NCBI GenBank assembly: GCA_026122225.1
Contig: JANEZZ010002061.1
Span: forward strand, 2,003,501-2,067,500
Reading direction: 5' to 3'
DNA: 64,000 bases
Source: Heloderma charlesbogerti
Taxonomy: Eukaryota; Chordata; Lepidosauria; Squamata; Helodermatidae
The notes under the pieces were generated by a model. It was given only the letters and a program-made list of their open reading frames with translations, ran no database searches and had not been told where the DNA came from. Positions 53,616 through 63,807 of the stretch are shown here, one piece after another (the first letter of the stretch is position 1; every line of letters starts with the position of its first letter). Position numbers and translations under genes: made by a program.

Positions 53616-54001
53616 AGTGTGCAGGTCGGACAGTCCTCTATTTGAAGGGCTGCCAGAAGACTGTCCTCTATTTCAAGGTGTCCTCTATTTGGTGGCCTGT
53701 CCAGTCCAAGTCTGGATGAAAGCCAAAGAACCAGAAGGAGGGAGAGCAGCAGGGGACCTGGTGTTGCCCATCTGCTGTTTGCACCTGCACAGCAGACTGA
53801 GCAGGCTCACAGGATACCTAGTCAGTCCACCCTATTATGGTGAGCTGTATTGTATTTCTATTTAAATTATAGCTGTTTCTAAATTTTCACCTATACACAT
53901 AAATTTGCATAAGCAAATATTATGCAAATTGGTGTCCTCTTTTGTCCTCTTTATTGGTGATGCAACTCCTCTTTTTTGGCAATGCATGAGTGGCCACCCT
54001 A
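53616..54001 (+). mobile_element. TAGGGTGGCCA-family repeat
   Basis: Blocks GACAGTCCTCTATTTGAAGG, CCTGTCCAGTCCAAGTCTG, CAGCAGACTGAGCAGGCTCA, TATTTCTATTTAAATTATAG and the right end ATGAGTGGCCACCCTA match 55077-55546 and 9760-10252 in order. Confidence 0.78.
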
Positions 54002-55074
54002 CCTTTGGCACTTATAGCTCTGTCCTCCACTGCCTCACTGTCACCAACCACCTCTCCGGCATCCACCACCTGAGCCAACTGTTTCAGTCTGCTTAGTGGT
54101 AGGGCTGGCCTTGTGTTGGAGGCCGCAGGCCCAGAGCCAAGTTTGAGGGACCCTTGGGCAAGGCTCCCGCTGGTCCCCTCAAAATGTCACCCTGTTGGGG
54201 ACCGCCTGCACAAGCTTACCAGGCGCGCCTGGGCCCACTTCCATTTTCTTTTAAGGTTGGACCTGGTGCTGAGTGGAGACATGGATGGGTTGGATTACAA
54301 CTCCCATCATCCCCAGCCAGCAGTTTCCAGGCCCCTGTTGTAGAGCCTTGCAAAGGCCAGTGAGTTTCAGATTATTCAGTTTAGATGGAACTCAGGTCTA
54401 AGTCCAACACATTCTCCTCTGTGCAAGACATTGAAACAGTTCCACCTGCTGAGATGAAAGGCACTTAAAAGCCACTTTAAAAAGACTCTGTCCTTGTGCA
54501 GCAAGTTTGCTAACCTCTCAGGCCAACGAAAATCTCTTGCTCTAAGGATGCACTGCAGTATTCGGTTGCATGCATGAGTGGCCACGTGATTTATGTCATG
54601 TGGAAGATGGCCACATAATCCGACTAATGTTCATGGGTTGAAGCCAGCGTGGAGTAATCGCCTTTATTCATGATTTTTAGAAGTTAGCTGCTAAAACCAG
54701 AACTCAGAGCACTGAACGTTCTTTTCCTGTCTTTGTTTTTTTGACTATGGTCTTGTTCCGTTATTTCTGTGCTGATCCTTGTAAAAATATTGTGTACGTG
54801 GTGCCAGTACTTCTACTCAAAGTTCACAGTGTGCGCGCGCGCTGCGAATAAAGCAGTGGTAGCAATGGCAGCCCTTTGGGACTGGGTTTAAAAAGCACAT
54901 CTCTACCAGATCAGTATCCACAAAAGAACCATCTCACCGATCCACAACACAATTATGCCAAAGGGAAAGGGATTAAACTTAGTTTCGCCCTATCGACTTA
55001 AAAGGGACTGCTAACAGACTCACTTAGTTCCATCATGGGATGTACTCCCAAATCAGTACGTATCTTATTGCAGC
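54002..55074. other. No gene seen; MITE remnant at 54290-54335
   Basis: TGGATTACAACTCCCATCAT then CCCCAGCCAGCAG is an arm of the foldback family at 51370. TGTGCGCGCGCGC at 54830-54843 is a short CG-rich run. Confidence 0.4.
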
Positions 55075-55076
55075 CT

Positions 55077-55546
55077 AGGGTGGCCAGGTGTCCTGCTTTA
55101 CAGAGGACTGTCCTCCATTGGATGGCTTTCCAGAGGACCATCCTTTGCTTGAAGGCATTCTCTACTTCAAGTGCTATCCTGTCAAATTCCAGTTTAAAGA
55201 AAAAGAGTGAGAAGAACTGTTGCCCATCAACAGTTAGCACCCGAACAGCAGACTGAACAGGCAGGCACACAGCTCACCACCTGGTCACAGTCTTCTGCAC
55301 TATGGTGAGATCAATGTATTTCTATTGAAATTATATTATTTCTAAATATAATATACATATAATGTAATATGTATATAATATAATATAATATAATATAATA
55401 TAATATAATAATGTGTGTAAGATAATTATGTTATGCATATTGTACTGTATACACACTTCGTGAAAATCACACTCCTCTTTTGGCCTCTTTTAGGGTGATG
55501 CATTTCCTCGTTTGTTTTTGGGGTGATCCATATGTGGCCACACTAT
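55077..55546 (+). mobile_element. TAGGGTGGCCA-family non-autonomous element, most complete copy (470 bp)
   Basis: It starts TAGGGTGGCCAGGTGTCCTG and ends CATATGTGGCCACACTA, giving an imperfect ~11-bp terminal inverted repeat. Between the ends lie the shared blocks GAGGACTGTCCTCCATTGGA, GCAGACTGAACAGGCAGGCA and TTTCTATTGAAATTATATTA. A TATAA/TATAATATAA microsatellite (about 55373-55411) lies in the AT-rich part. It also shows the uninterrupted target of the foldback at 9843. Confidence 0.78.
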
Positions 55547-55916
55547 TAAGCAGGGCTGGCTTCAGGCTTGAGTGGAACCACAGGGAAGGCTCCTGGGGCA
55601 GGCCTCTTCCTCTGCCAGTCTTATTTGACAGGCTTACATTTGCACCTGGCTCTAGCCACCCTTAAATTTCCCACCGTGCACAATGCTAGGGCAGGGACGC
55701 TGTGATACATTGAAAGGATGGCTAGATCCAGCTGCCTGGTACTACGTGGAATGCTGGGCCAGAAAAAATAAAAGACACCCCCCACCAGGCGGGCATCAGC
55801 AGTGGGAGTTACCAGGGCCCTGGCAGTTGCCCAAAGATGCCAGGCGCTGCTGAAACCAGCACTGCACCCAGCAATCCAATCCCATGCACACTTACTGTTT
55901 TTCTATTTCCATAGTG
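55547..55916. other. No gene seen; repeat-like sequence related to 9338-9400
   Basis: AGGCTTGAGTGGAACCACAG, GTTACCAGGGCCCTGGCAGT and TGCCCAAAGATGCC are similar to blocks at 9340-9400 and 54110-54180, so this seems to be a dispersed repeat. Confidence 0.4.
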
Positions 55917-55924
55917 TTTTCAAC

Positions 55925-56064
55925 CAGTGGAGGCTGCTGGCTCCAGTGTCAGTGGGGTGGTGAATCCACTCCGGGTTTCGGTCAGAACCTTGGATAGCTC
56001 CTTTACAGGTCTGACTGAAACCTGGAGTGGATTCACCACCCCACTGACACTGGAGCCCCCACTG
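55925..56064 (+). mobile_element. Foldback hAT-like MITE, CAGTGGAGGC ends (140 bp)
   Basis: It starts CAGTGGAGGCTGCTGGCTCC, ends GGAGCCCCCACTG, and the flanks are TTTTCAAC/TTTTTAAC (7 of 8; 55917-55924 and 56065-56072). CAGTGG-type ends with 8-bp duplications fit hAT. The two halves pair over most of their length (GTCAGTGGGGTGGTGAATCC with GGATTCACCACCCCACTGAC). A diverged copy is at 30528-30692. Confidence 0.88.
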
Positions 56065-56382
56065 TTTTTAACATAGAACAGCATTTGAAAATGTGCTTCT
56101 CCATCTCAGCCTGAAATGGTGCCACTGCCACATTCTGCCATCTCGTTCTGCTGTGCGGGTCTCCCTGCTCATCCTAAACGTGGCTGCTAAGGACAAAGAT
56201 CGGACGGCAATGGCTCCCACTTCGATGCAACGTTAGAAAAAAATGATATTATGCCACTGTTATGCCTGACCTGTGCAACTTTTCATTTTGAAATCAGGTC
56301 AGCAGAGGCTATAGATGCTAGTTTTCTGGTTCAATCTGGTTTGAGAGAGCCAGCGGTTTGACAGTACATTCATCCTCCTAAC

Positions 56383-56825
56383 TAGGAATGGGTCAGAATT
56401 TAGTTTGGTTTGCATTTTTGTGTGGGCATACCTAATTTGCACTCCCACAAGTAAAGCACAAGTCCGAACACATTTTCCAAATGTTGAGCTCAAGCTGGGC
56501 AAGTAAAAAAAAAATAACCACAAAAATGTGTATACTAAGAAAATGCGTGGATAAAATGCACATATTAGGGGAAGTGTGTACAAAATCACTTTATGGCAGG
56601 AAAATGTGTACCTTTTAAAATGTGTATTAAAAATGCATACATTTGGGAAATGGTATTAAAAATGCATATATTTGAAAAATGTGCATGAAAGCATGCACAG
56701 ATCTTTATTTATTTATTTATTTGCCCCATTAACAGTCTGTGAATCACTGCAGAAACAAGTTGGAAGCCAATGTAGGAATCCAATGGGCTTGCCAAAAATA
56801 AACCTGACTGATTCACCCATTCCCA
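56383..56825. mobile_element. hAT-like element with AT-rich tandem core (443 bp)
   Basis: It starts TAGGAATGGGTCAG, ends ATTCACCCATTCCCA, and has the flanks CTCCTAAC/ATCCTAAC (7 of 8; 56375-56382 and 56826-56833). The core at 56520-56695 is a loose repeat of about 30 bp built on AAAAATGTGTATACTAAGAA. A (TTTA)n run at 56705-56722 follows. It is similar in style to the element at 46299 and to the core at 30090-30235. Confidence 0.75.
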
Positions 56826-56833
56826 ATCCTAAC

Positions 56834-57192
56834 TGGAAATCCAGTTCCAATATGCATTTGCATTCTGAGGAATGCAGGAGGCCTGCTCCAGCCCAGAGCG
56901 GGTTTTGCCATCTCTTCGGCTCTTCATACAGCAGTGGATCTTTTGCCAAACCACAAATCAAGTTCTTCACTTTTGCAGTTCCCCCTAAGGCTACTCTGGC
57001 TGCACGCACGACGGTCTCGCCTCTTGCACTTTCCCACCAAAGATTTAGCAATCAATTCATCATCAATTATGTAGCAAGGAAAAATGGGAGGGGACTCTCA
57101 GATGGTCCGAGACATTCCAATTAGCTACAAAGGGTTGTTAACATGAAGACACATCTTGCCTTTTTAATGGCCATTTTGCAGCTATTGATGAC
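56834..57192. other. No gene seen
   Basis: The open frame 56672-57124 begins inside the hAT-like element and has no recognisable motif. No repeat family was identified. Confidence 0.4.
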
Positions 57193-58150
57193 ATATTAGT
57201 AGGGCTGTGCAGGCCCCCCGCCCTGCTCTGGAGGCTGGTTCAGAGCTTCCAAATCACACTCAACTAGGGATGTCAGAGAATTCCGCCACGGATCTCGGTG
57301 AGGCCAAATGCCAGTGCATTCGGCCCCCCGAATTCCGTGGTGGAACAGCCTGCCCCCCCCAGCCCCCCCCCCCGCGGATCCCCCCCGGGATGAGACTTAC
57401 CTGGGGCAGATCTTCCGGGCGGCGGCGGCTCCGGTGGCAGCTATTTGCGTCCCTTTTTGATTCGCCATTTTAGCCTACATAAATATTTACATAGGCTGAA
57501 ACGGGGAATCAAAAAGGGACGCAAATAGCACCCGCTACGCTATTTGCATTCCCCTTTATTTTCGCCGTCATAGTCTACGTAAATATTTACGTAGATTAAG
57601 ATGGCCAAAAATAAGGAATGCAAATGGCGGCAGCCGTAGCCGCCACCATTTGCATACGCGGTTTTTGGGGGATTTTTTCCCCAGAGCCCTCTGCGGCCGG
57701 AAATCCAGCTGCGGACGGCTCTGGCCTGGCTGGGCCTGGCCGGCTGCTCCGCGGAGCTGCTGCGGAGCACAGCCGGCCGTGGAGGATTCTGGGGGGGAGG
57801 AACGGAACGCCTCCCCCCCACACCAGCAACATAATCTGCGGAAAGGTAAGTGACTTTCGTACATCCCTACACTCAACCCACCTTGAACAGATCCAGTGTT
57901 GGCCCAACACACTTTGGCCTCCAGATCCAAAGTGAGACCCGGACAGCTGAAGTGTGTACCCCCCCTGCCCCTCCACGAAGGTCCTGCACCCACCCTCTGC
58001 CCAGCTGCATGGGCCCCACCCCCACCCACCCCCAGCTGCACAAGCCCTGCACCCCCACCCCCAACCATGCAAGCCCCCTGCTCCTCCTTACCTAGACCCA
58101 CGGGGAGCGCCTGCAGCCATCGTCGTCTTGGCAGGAGTGACCATTTTGGT
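57193..58150 (+). repeat. GC-rich repeat hosting hairpin copy 8
   Basis: TAGGGCTGTGCAGGCCCCCC, GGAGGCTGGTTCAGAGCTTC and CAAATCACACTCAAC continue after the insertion as CCACCTTGAACAGATCCAG and TTGGCCCAACACACTTTGG. The continuity across 57264/57878 shows one pre-existing sequence. A C-rich low-complexity run lies at 57955-58085. The family is unknown to me. Confidence 0.5.
57265..57869 (+). mobile_element. Hairpin-array hAT-like element, copy 8 (605 bp)
   Basis: It starts TAGGGATGTCAGAGAATTCC, ends CTTTCGTACATCCCTA, and has a perfect 8-bp duplication CACTCAAC (57257-57264 and 57870-57877). It carries the terminal stem-loop CCGCCACGGA/TCCGTGGTGG, two AT-tipped hairpins (about 57470-57500 and 57567-57604), and GCAAATAGC and GCAAATGGCGGC stems. 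Outward donor-like motifs are clear: GACTTACCTGG at about 57393 reading left and AAAGGTAAGTG at about 57843 reading right. It is among the cleanest copies for comparison. Confidence 0.95.
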
Positions 58151-59343
58151 AACCCTTCTGGGAAGTAGATGGTGTGTAGATTGCAGCTGTAAAGGGGCCA
58201 TCTATGCAATATTACAGGCGTAGATGGCCCATTTATGCCTACAAGATTGTCCACTTTCCCCACTGATATTCAGCTTATGTTTGGAATCCCTGGCGTGTGC
58301 TATTAGACAAAATAGTAGCATTCATGGATTTGTCTGTTTTGGTTTAGAATTTAAAATTAGCCTTTATGCTGATGATCTTTTGTTGTTTATCTCAAAACTC
58401 CATTTGTTGGTTCCAGCTTTGATGAAATTGATTAATACTTTTGGTAAATTGTCTGGCTATTCAATTAGTTGGTCAGAGTCAGAAAATAATGCCAATTGGA
58501 GATAGGGTATACTCTAGTGTATTGGCCAATTGGCAATTTCGACGGTACCCAGAATCTATTATTTACTTGGGAATAATTATTCCTAGGGATATATCTCAAA
58601 TGATTAGGTTAAATTTAAATAAGTTGCTTAATGATATTTCATGAGATAGATAGGCATCTTTAAAGTTGAGTTTATGGGGTAAGGTTAATACACTTAAGAT
58701 GAATGCTATACCTAAAATTATTTATGTTATACATGGGATCCTTATAATAATACCTGGCAAATATTTCTAGAAATGTAATGCTTTGTTTCTACAGTCTTTT
58801 GGGGTTCCTTTTCACCAAGAATATCTTTGAAAAGGATGCAACTTCCAATTAATGAAGGTGGGTTCTGTTTTCTGAATCTAGCTACATTATATAGGGATGT
58901 ACGAAACCCTGCTTACCTGGCTCTGCCGGGTTCCGCTGGGGGGGGGAGGCGCTCTGTCCCTCCTCTCGGAATCCTGGCCGGCTCCGCTCCATGGGGATTC
59001 CGCGGAGCTGCCGGCCGGCTCCGCCAGCAGCCGGACATCCGGCCGCTGGCTAGCAGGGACGCAAATGGTGGCGGCTGTAGCTACCGCTGTTTGCATCCCT
59101 GAATTCAGCCATGATAGGCTACATAAAGACTTATGTAGCCTATCACGTCTGTGTTAAAAAAAAAAAAATGCGTACGCAAATGGCGGTGGCTACGGCCGCC
59201 GCCATTTGTGTTCCTTATTTTTGGCTGTCTTAGTCTACGTAAATATTTACGTAGACTAAGATGAAGACAAGAAAGGGGAATGCAAATAGCATAGTGGACA
59301 CTATTTGCGTTCTCCTTTATTTTCACCGTCTTACTCTACGTAA

Positions 59344-62300
59344 CCCCTTCATGGATCACTGCCTTGTTGTGGTGAAGGGGCTTGCGTAACTCAGTGAAGC
59401 CATAAGCTATGCCATGCAGGGCCACCCAAGACGGACAGGTCATGGCAGAGAGTTCTGACAAAATGTGGTCCACTGGAGAAGGAAATGGCAACCCACTCCA
59501 GTATTCTTGCCAAGAAAACCCCATGGAACGTATCACAAGGCTAAAAGAGATGACGCCGGAAGATGAGCCCCTCAGGTCGGAAGGTGTCCAATAAGCTACT
59601 GGGGAAGAGCAGAGGGTATTTCCAAGTAGCGCCAGAAAGAGTGAAGCGGCTGGGCCAAACCCGAAAGGACACTCAGCTGTAGATGTGTCTGGTGGTGAAA
59701 AGAAAATCCGATGCTGTAAAGAACAATATTGTTTAGGAACCTGGAATGTAACATCAATGAATCCAGATAAGCTGGAGGTGGTCAAACATGAGATGGCAAG
59801 ATTGCACATCGACATCTTGGGAATCAGCGAACTAAAATGGACAGGCATGGGCGAATTTAATTTCGGTGACCATCATATCTACTATTGTGGGCAAGAATCC
59901 CTTAGAAGAAATGGAGTAGCACTCATAGTCAACAAAAGGGTGGGAAAAGCAGTACTGGGGTACAATCTTAAAAATGATAGAATGATCTCAGTACGAATCC
60001 AAGGCAAACCATTCAACATCACAGTAATTCAAGTCTATGCCCCAACCACTGATGCCGAAGAAGTTGAGGTTGATCGGTTCTATGAAGACCTACAACACCT
60101 TCTAGAACTAACACCAAAAAAAGATGTCCTCTTCATCATAGGGGATTGGAATGCTAAAGTAGGAAGTCAAGAAATCACCGGGATAACAGGCAGGCATGGC
60201 CTTGGTGTACAAAATGAAGCAGGACAAAAGCTAATAGAGTTTTGCCAAGAGAACATGCTGATCATAGCAAACACTCTTTTCCAACAGCACAAGAGGCGAC
60301 TCTACACATGGACATCACCAGATGGTCAATATCGAAATCAAATTGATTATGTCCTTTGCAGCCAAAGATGGAGAAGCTCCATACAGTCAGTAAAAACAAG
60401 ACCTGGAGCTGACTGTGGCTCAGATCATGAGCTGCTTCTTGCAAAATTTCGGCTTAAATTGAAGAACGTCGGGAAAACCACTAAACCGTTCAGGTATGAC
60501 CTAAATCATATCCCTTATGAATATACAGTGGAGGTGAGGAATAGATTTCAGGGATTAGACCTGATAGACAGAGTGCCTGAGGAACTATAGCTCTTTCGTG
60601 TAGCTCACGAAAGAAGGGAAGCGAAAAGCAAGGGAGAAAGGGGAAGATATACCCAACTGAATGCAGAGTTCCAGAGAATAGCAAGGAGAGACAAGAAGGC
60701 CTTCTTAAATGAACAATGCAAAGAAATCGAGGAAAACAACAGAATGGGAAAGACTAGAGATCTCTTCAAGAAAATTGGAGATCTCAAGGGAACGTTTTGT
60801 GCAAAGATGGGCATGATAAAGGACAAAGAAGGCAGGGACCTAACAGAAGCAGATGAGATTAAGAAGAGGTGGCAAGAATACACAGAAGAACTATACAGGA
60901 AAGATCTGAATGTCCCTGATAGCCATGATAGTGCGGTCACTGAACTTGAGCCGGACATCCTAGAGAGTGAAGTCAAGTGGGCCTTAGGAAGCATTAGTAA
61001 CAACAAAGCTAGCGGAGATGACAGTATTCCAGCTGAGCTATTTAAAATCCTAAAAGATGATGCTGTTAAAGTGCTGCATTCAATACGCCAACAAATCTGG
61101 AACACTCAACAGTGGCCACAAGACTGGAAAAGGTCAGTTTACATTCCAATTCCAAAGAAGGGCAACGCCAAAGAGTGTTCAAACTACCGCACAATTGCAC
61201 TCATTTCACATGCCAGCAAGGTGATGGTCAAAATCCTACAAGCTAGGCTTCAGCAGTATGCGAACCGAGAACTACCAGAAGTACAAGCTGGGTTTCGAAG
61301 AGGCAGAGGAACTAGAGATCAAATCGCCAACATTCGCTGCATCATGGAGAAAGCAAGAGAATTCCAGAAAAAGGTCTATTTCTGCTTCATTGACTACGCT
61401 AAAGCCTTTGATTGTGTGGATCACAACAAACTCTGGCAAATTCTTAAAGTGATGGGAGTACCAGACCACCTTACCTGTCTCCTGAGAAACCTGTTACGAG
61501 GGTCAAGAAGCAACAGTAAGAACCAGACATGGAACAACCGAGTGGTTCAAAATTGGGAAAGGAGTACGAAAAGGCTGCATATTGTCACCCTGCTTATTTA
61601 ACTTATATGCAGAGTAGATCATGAGAAATGCCAGGTTGGATGAATCAGAGGTCGGAATTAAGATTGCTGGGAGAATTATCAACAACCTCCGATATGCAGA
61701 CGATACCACCCTAATGGCAGAAAGCGAAGAGGATCTCAAGAGCCTCTTGTTGAGGGTGAAAGAGGAGAGTGCAAAAGCTGGTTTGAAACTCAACATTAAA
61801 AAAACGAAGATCATGGCATCTGGCCCCATCACTTCCTGGCATATAGAAGGGGAAGAAATGGAAGCAGTGACAGATTTTACTTTCTTGGGCTCCAAGATCA
61901 CCGCAGACGGTGACTGTAGCCATGAAATTAAAAGATGCTTGCTCCTTGGGAGGAAAGCTATGGCAAACCTAGACAGCATAGTAAGAAGCAGAGATATCAC
62001 CTTGCCGACAAAGGTCCATCTAATCAAAGCTATGGTTTTCCCAGTAGTAATGTATGGCTGTGAGAGCTGGACTATAAGGAAGGCTGAGCGCTGAAGAATT
62101 GATGCTTTCGAACTGTGGTGCTGGAGAAGACTCTTACGAGTCCCCTGGACTGCAAGGAGGTCAAATCAGTCCATCCTAAGGGAAATCAACCCTGAGTGCT
62201 CATTGGAAGGACAGATACTGAAGCTGAAGCTCAAATATTTTGGCTACCTAATGCGAAGAGAAAACTCCCTGGAAAAGACCCTGATGCTGGGAAAGACTGA

Positions 62301-62470
62301 AGGCAAAAGGAGAAGGGGACGACAGAGGATGAGATGGCTAGATAGCATCACGGATGCAATGAATATGAACTTGAGCACGCTCCAGGAGAGAGCGCAGGAC
62401 AGGAAGACCTGGCGTGCTATAGTCCATGGGGTCACGAAGAGTCGGACACGACTGAACGACTGAACAACAA
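59344..62470 (+). mobile_element. BovB (RTE-clade) LINE, near full length, sense (3127 bp)
   Basis: It starts CCCCTTCATGGATCACTGCC and ends GACTGAACGACTGAACAACA(A). It is flanked by the 10-bp duplication CTCTACGTAA/CTCTATGTAA (9 of 10; 59334-59343 and 62471-62480). It is closely similar to the antisense copy at 46818-50042. The insertion point is the tip of an AT-type palindrome of hairpin copy 9. The element is younger than that hairpin element, which is younger than the surrounding L1. Confidence 0.95.
59409..62463 (+). pseudogene. BovB ORF (endonuclease + RT), several lesions
   Basis: Readable parts are the endonuclease (WNVTSMNPDKLE, ISELKWTG, FIIGDWNAKVG, GSDHELLL; 59685-60590) and RT (FCFIDYAKAFDCVDH; 60744-61601), then YADDTTLMAESEEDL (61621-62094) and the C-terminus to KSRTRLND (62203-62463). 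Lesions relative to the antisense copy: a stop at 59592-59594, a deletion of about 102 bp with a short insertion at about 60588-60602, an extra T near 61494 that shifts the frame, a stop at 62092-62094, and the same TAG before motif C (61615-61617) that the other copy has. Inactive. Confidence 0.95.
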
Positions 62471-63257
62471 CTCTATGTAAATATTTACATAGACTAAGAT
62501 GGCGAAAATAAGGGGGAACGCAAATAGTGTCTGCTACGCTATTTGTGTTCCCCCTTATTTTCGCCGTCTTAGTCTACATAAATATTTACGTAGACTAAGA
62601 TGGCCAAAAATAAGGAACGTAAATGGCAGCAGCCGTAGCCACCGCCATTTGCGTACGCATTTTTTTTTTTAACCCAGACATGATAGGCTACATAAGTCTT
62701 TACGTGGCCTATCACGAATGGGGGGGGGGGAACCAGACTGCAAATGGCGGTGGCAGTGGCGGCCAGTCAGAAGACCAGCCGCCACCGCCGCCACTGCTGG
62801 AGCCGCTGCCGTCCGGAACATCCGCCCCAGGTAAGTCTCATTCCGGGGAGGATCCGTGGGGGGGCAGGGGGGGCAGGCCATTCCACCACAGAGTTCGGGG
62901 GGCTGAATGCACTGGCATTCGGCCTCACCGAGATCTGTGGCGGAATTCTCTGACATCCCTAGCTACATACCATTGGGCTTATTTGCTGACCTGTACTAAA
63001 TTTTGGCCTTTTCCACTCAGATTTGATTTTCCACCTTGGTCAGTGTTGGAATCCTCTTATCTAGAGCCTCTCTTTAAATGGATGGCATTACGTTCCCAGC
63101 ATATTAAGGCAGACAGAGATGTCTGGCGTATAATGTCACGCCAATTACAGTTTGACCCATTTTCCCATGCGAAATTGACATTATGGGAAAATCCAGGTTT
63201 AGGAACTGGAAAGAAAATTTTTTTTATGGAGGAGCTGGACAGATAAAAGGATCTTTA

Positions 63258-63594
63258 AAGGTAAAGGTGTCCCCAACCAGTCGTGTCCGACTCTAGGGTG
63301 CAGTCCTCATCCCCGTTTCTAAGCCGAAGAGCCAGCACTGTCCGAAGACGCTTCCGTGGTCATGTGGCCGGCATGACTGAACACCGAGGTGCACGGAATG
63401 CTGTTACCTTTCCCGGCGAGGCGGTACCTATTTATCTACTTGCAATTTCTTGCTTTTGAACTGCTAGGTTGGCAGAAGCTGGGACTGAAGACGGGAGCTC
63501 ACTCCATCACGCAGCACGCGGGTCTCGAACTGCTGACCTGCCGACCTTTCAGTCTGCAGTTCAGCGTCTTAACCACTAAGCCACCGCGGCCCCT
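63258..63594 (-). mobile_element. SINE of Sauria type (tRNA head, BovB-like tail) with 9-bp target duplication
   Basis: On the minus strand the tRNA-like head is GGGGCCGCGGTGGCTTAGTG with CAGCAGTTCGAGACCCGCGT as B-box region. The body holds a GCCTCGCCGGGAAAGGTAAC block, and the tail includes AGAGTCGGACACGACTGG and CACCTTTACCTTT. The tail shares CAGTCGTGTCCGACTCT (plus strand) with the BovB 3' end, the basis for known BovB-driven mobilisation of such SINEs. The flanks carry the perfect duplication GGATCTTTA (63249-63257 and 63595-63603). Confidence 0.92.
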
Positions 63595-63807
63595 GGATCT
63601 TTACCCTGGATCAATTAGTGAATGTTGATGATGAGTTTTTGCTATTTTCTACTTTGCGAGATAAATTTGGTTTGCCTGCTACAGCAGAATGGCAGTATTT
63701 GCAATTGAAACATTACCAAAGTTCACAAATTTCTCCATATTTGGGACATAAAACGAACTTGAGATTTTATAATTTCAAATACAGGACTAACCAAAACTGA
63801 CCAATTC

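Larger units (their letters stand above)
58892..62961 (-). mobile_element. Hairpin-array hAT-like element, copy 9, reversed, split by BovB
   Basis: In this reversed copy the left boundary is TAGGGATGTACGAAA and the right boundary is GAATTCTCTGACATCCCTA. The flanks are GCTACATTA(TA) and GCTACATA, an approximate duplication, and the L1 frame resumes across it. The element itself is 58892-59343 plus 62471-62961 (about 940 bp). AT-tipped hairpins are centred near 59134, 59241, 59343/62485, 62583 and 62697. AAGATGGCGAAAATAA at 62498 and AAGATGGCC at 62599 are YY1-like. Donor-like motifs: CTTACCTGGC near 58911 and CCAGGTAAGTC near 62828. Confidence 0.9.
58156..63800 (+). pseudogene. L1-clade LINE ORF2 fragment, carrying three nested elements
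   Basis: The first part encodes LQDCPLSPLIFSLCLESLAC (RT motif B), FKISLYADDLLLFIS (motif C, YADD) and LINTFGKLSGYSISWSESE, then after a frameshift YLGIIIPRDIS. The frame breaks at 58892. It resumes after 62961 with YHWAYLLTCTKFWPFPLRFD and WRIMSRQLQFDPFSHAKLTL, and after a SINE with LPATAEWQYLQLKHYQSSQI. The three coding blocks are in the right order for L1 ORF2, so one old L1 was hit at least three times. Several stops mark it as dead. Confidence 0.88.

Noticed and set aside
46818..62470. The two opposite BovB copies as arms of a large inverted duplication
   Set aside because: Their flanks are unrelated, each has its own (possible or clear) target duplication, and both end at the natural element ends, so independent insertions explain them better.
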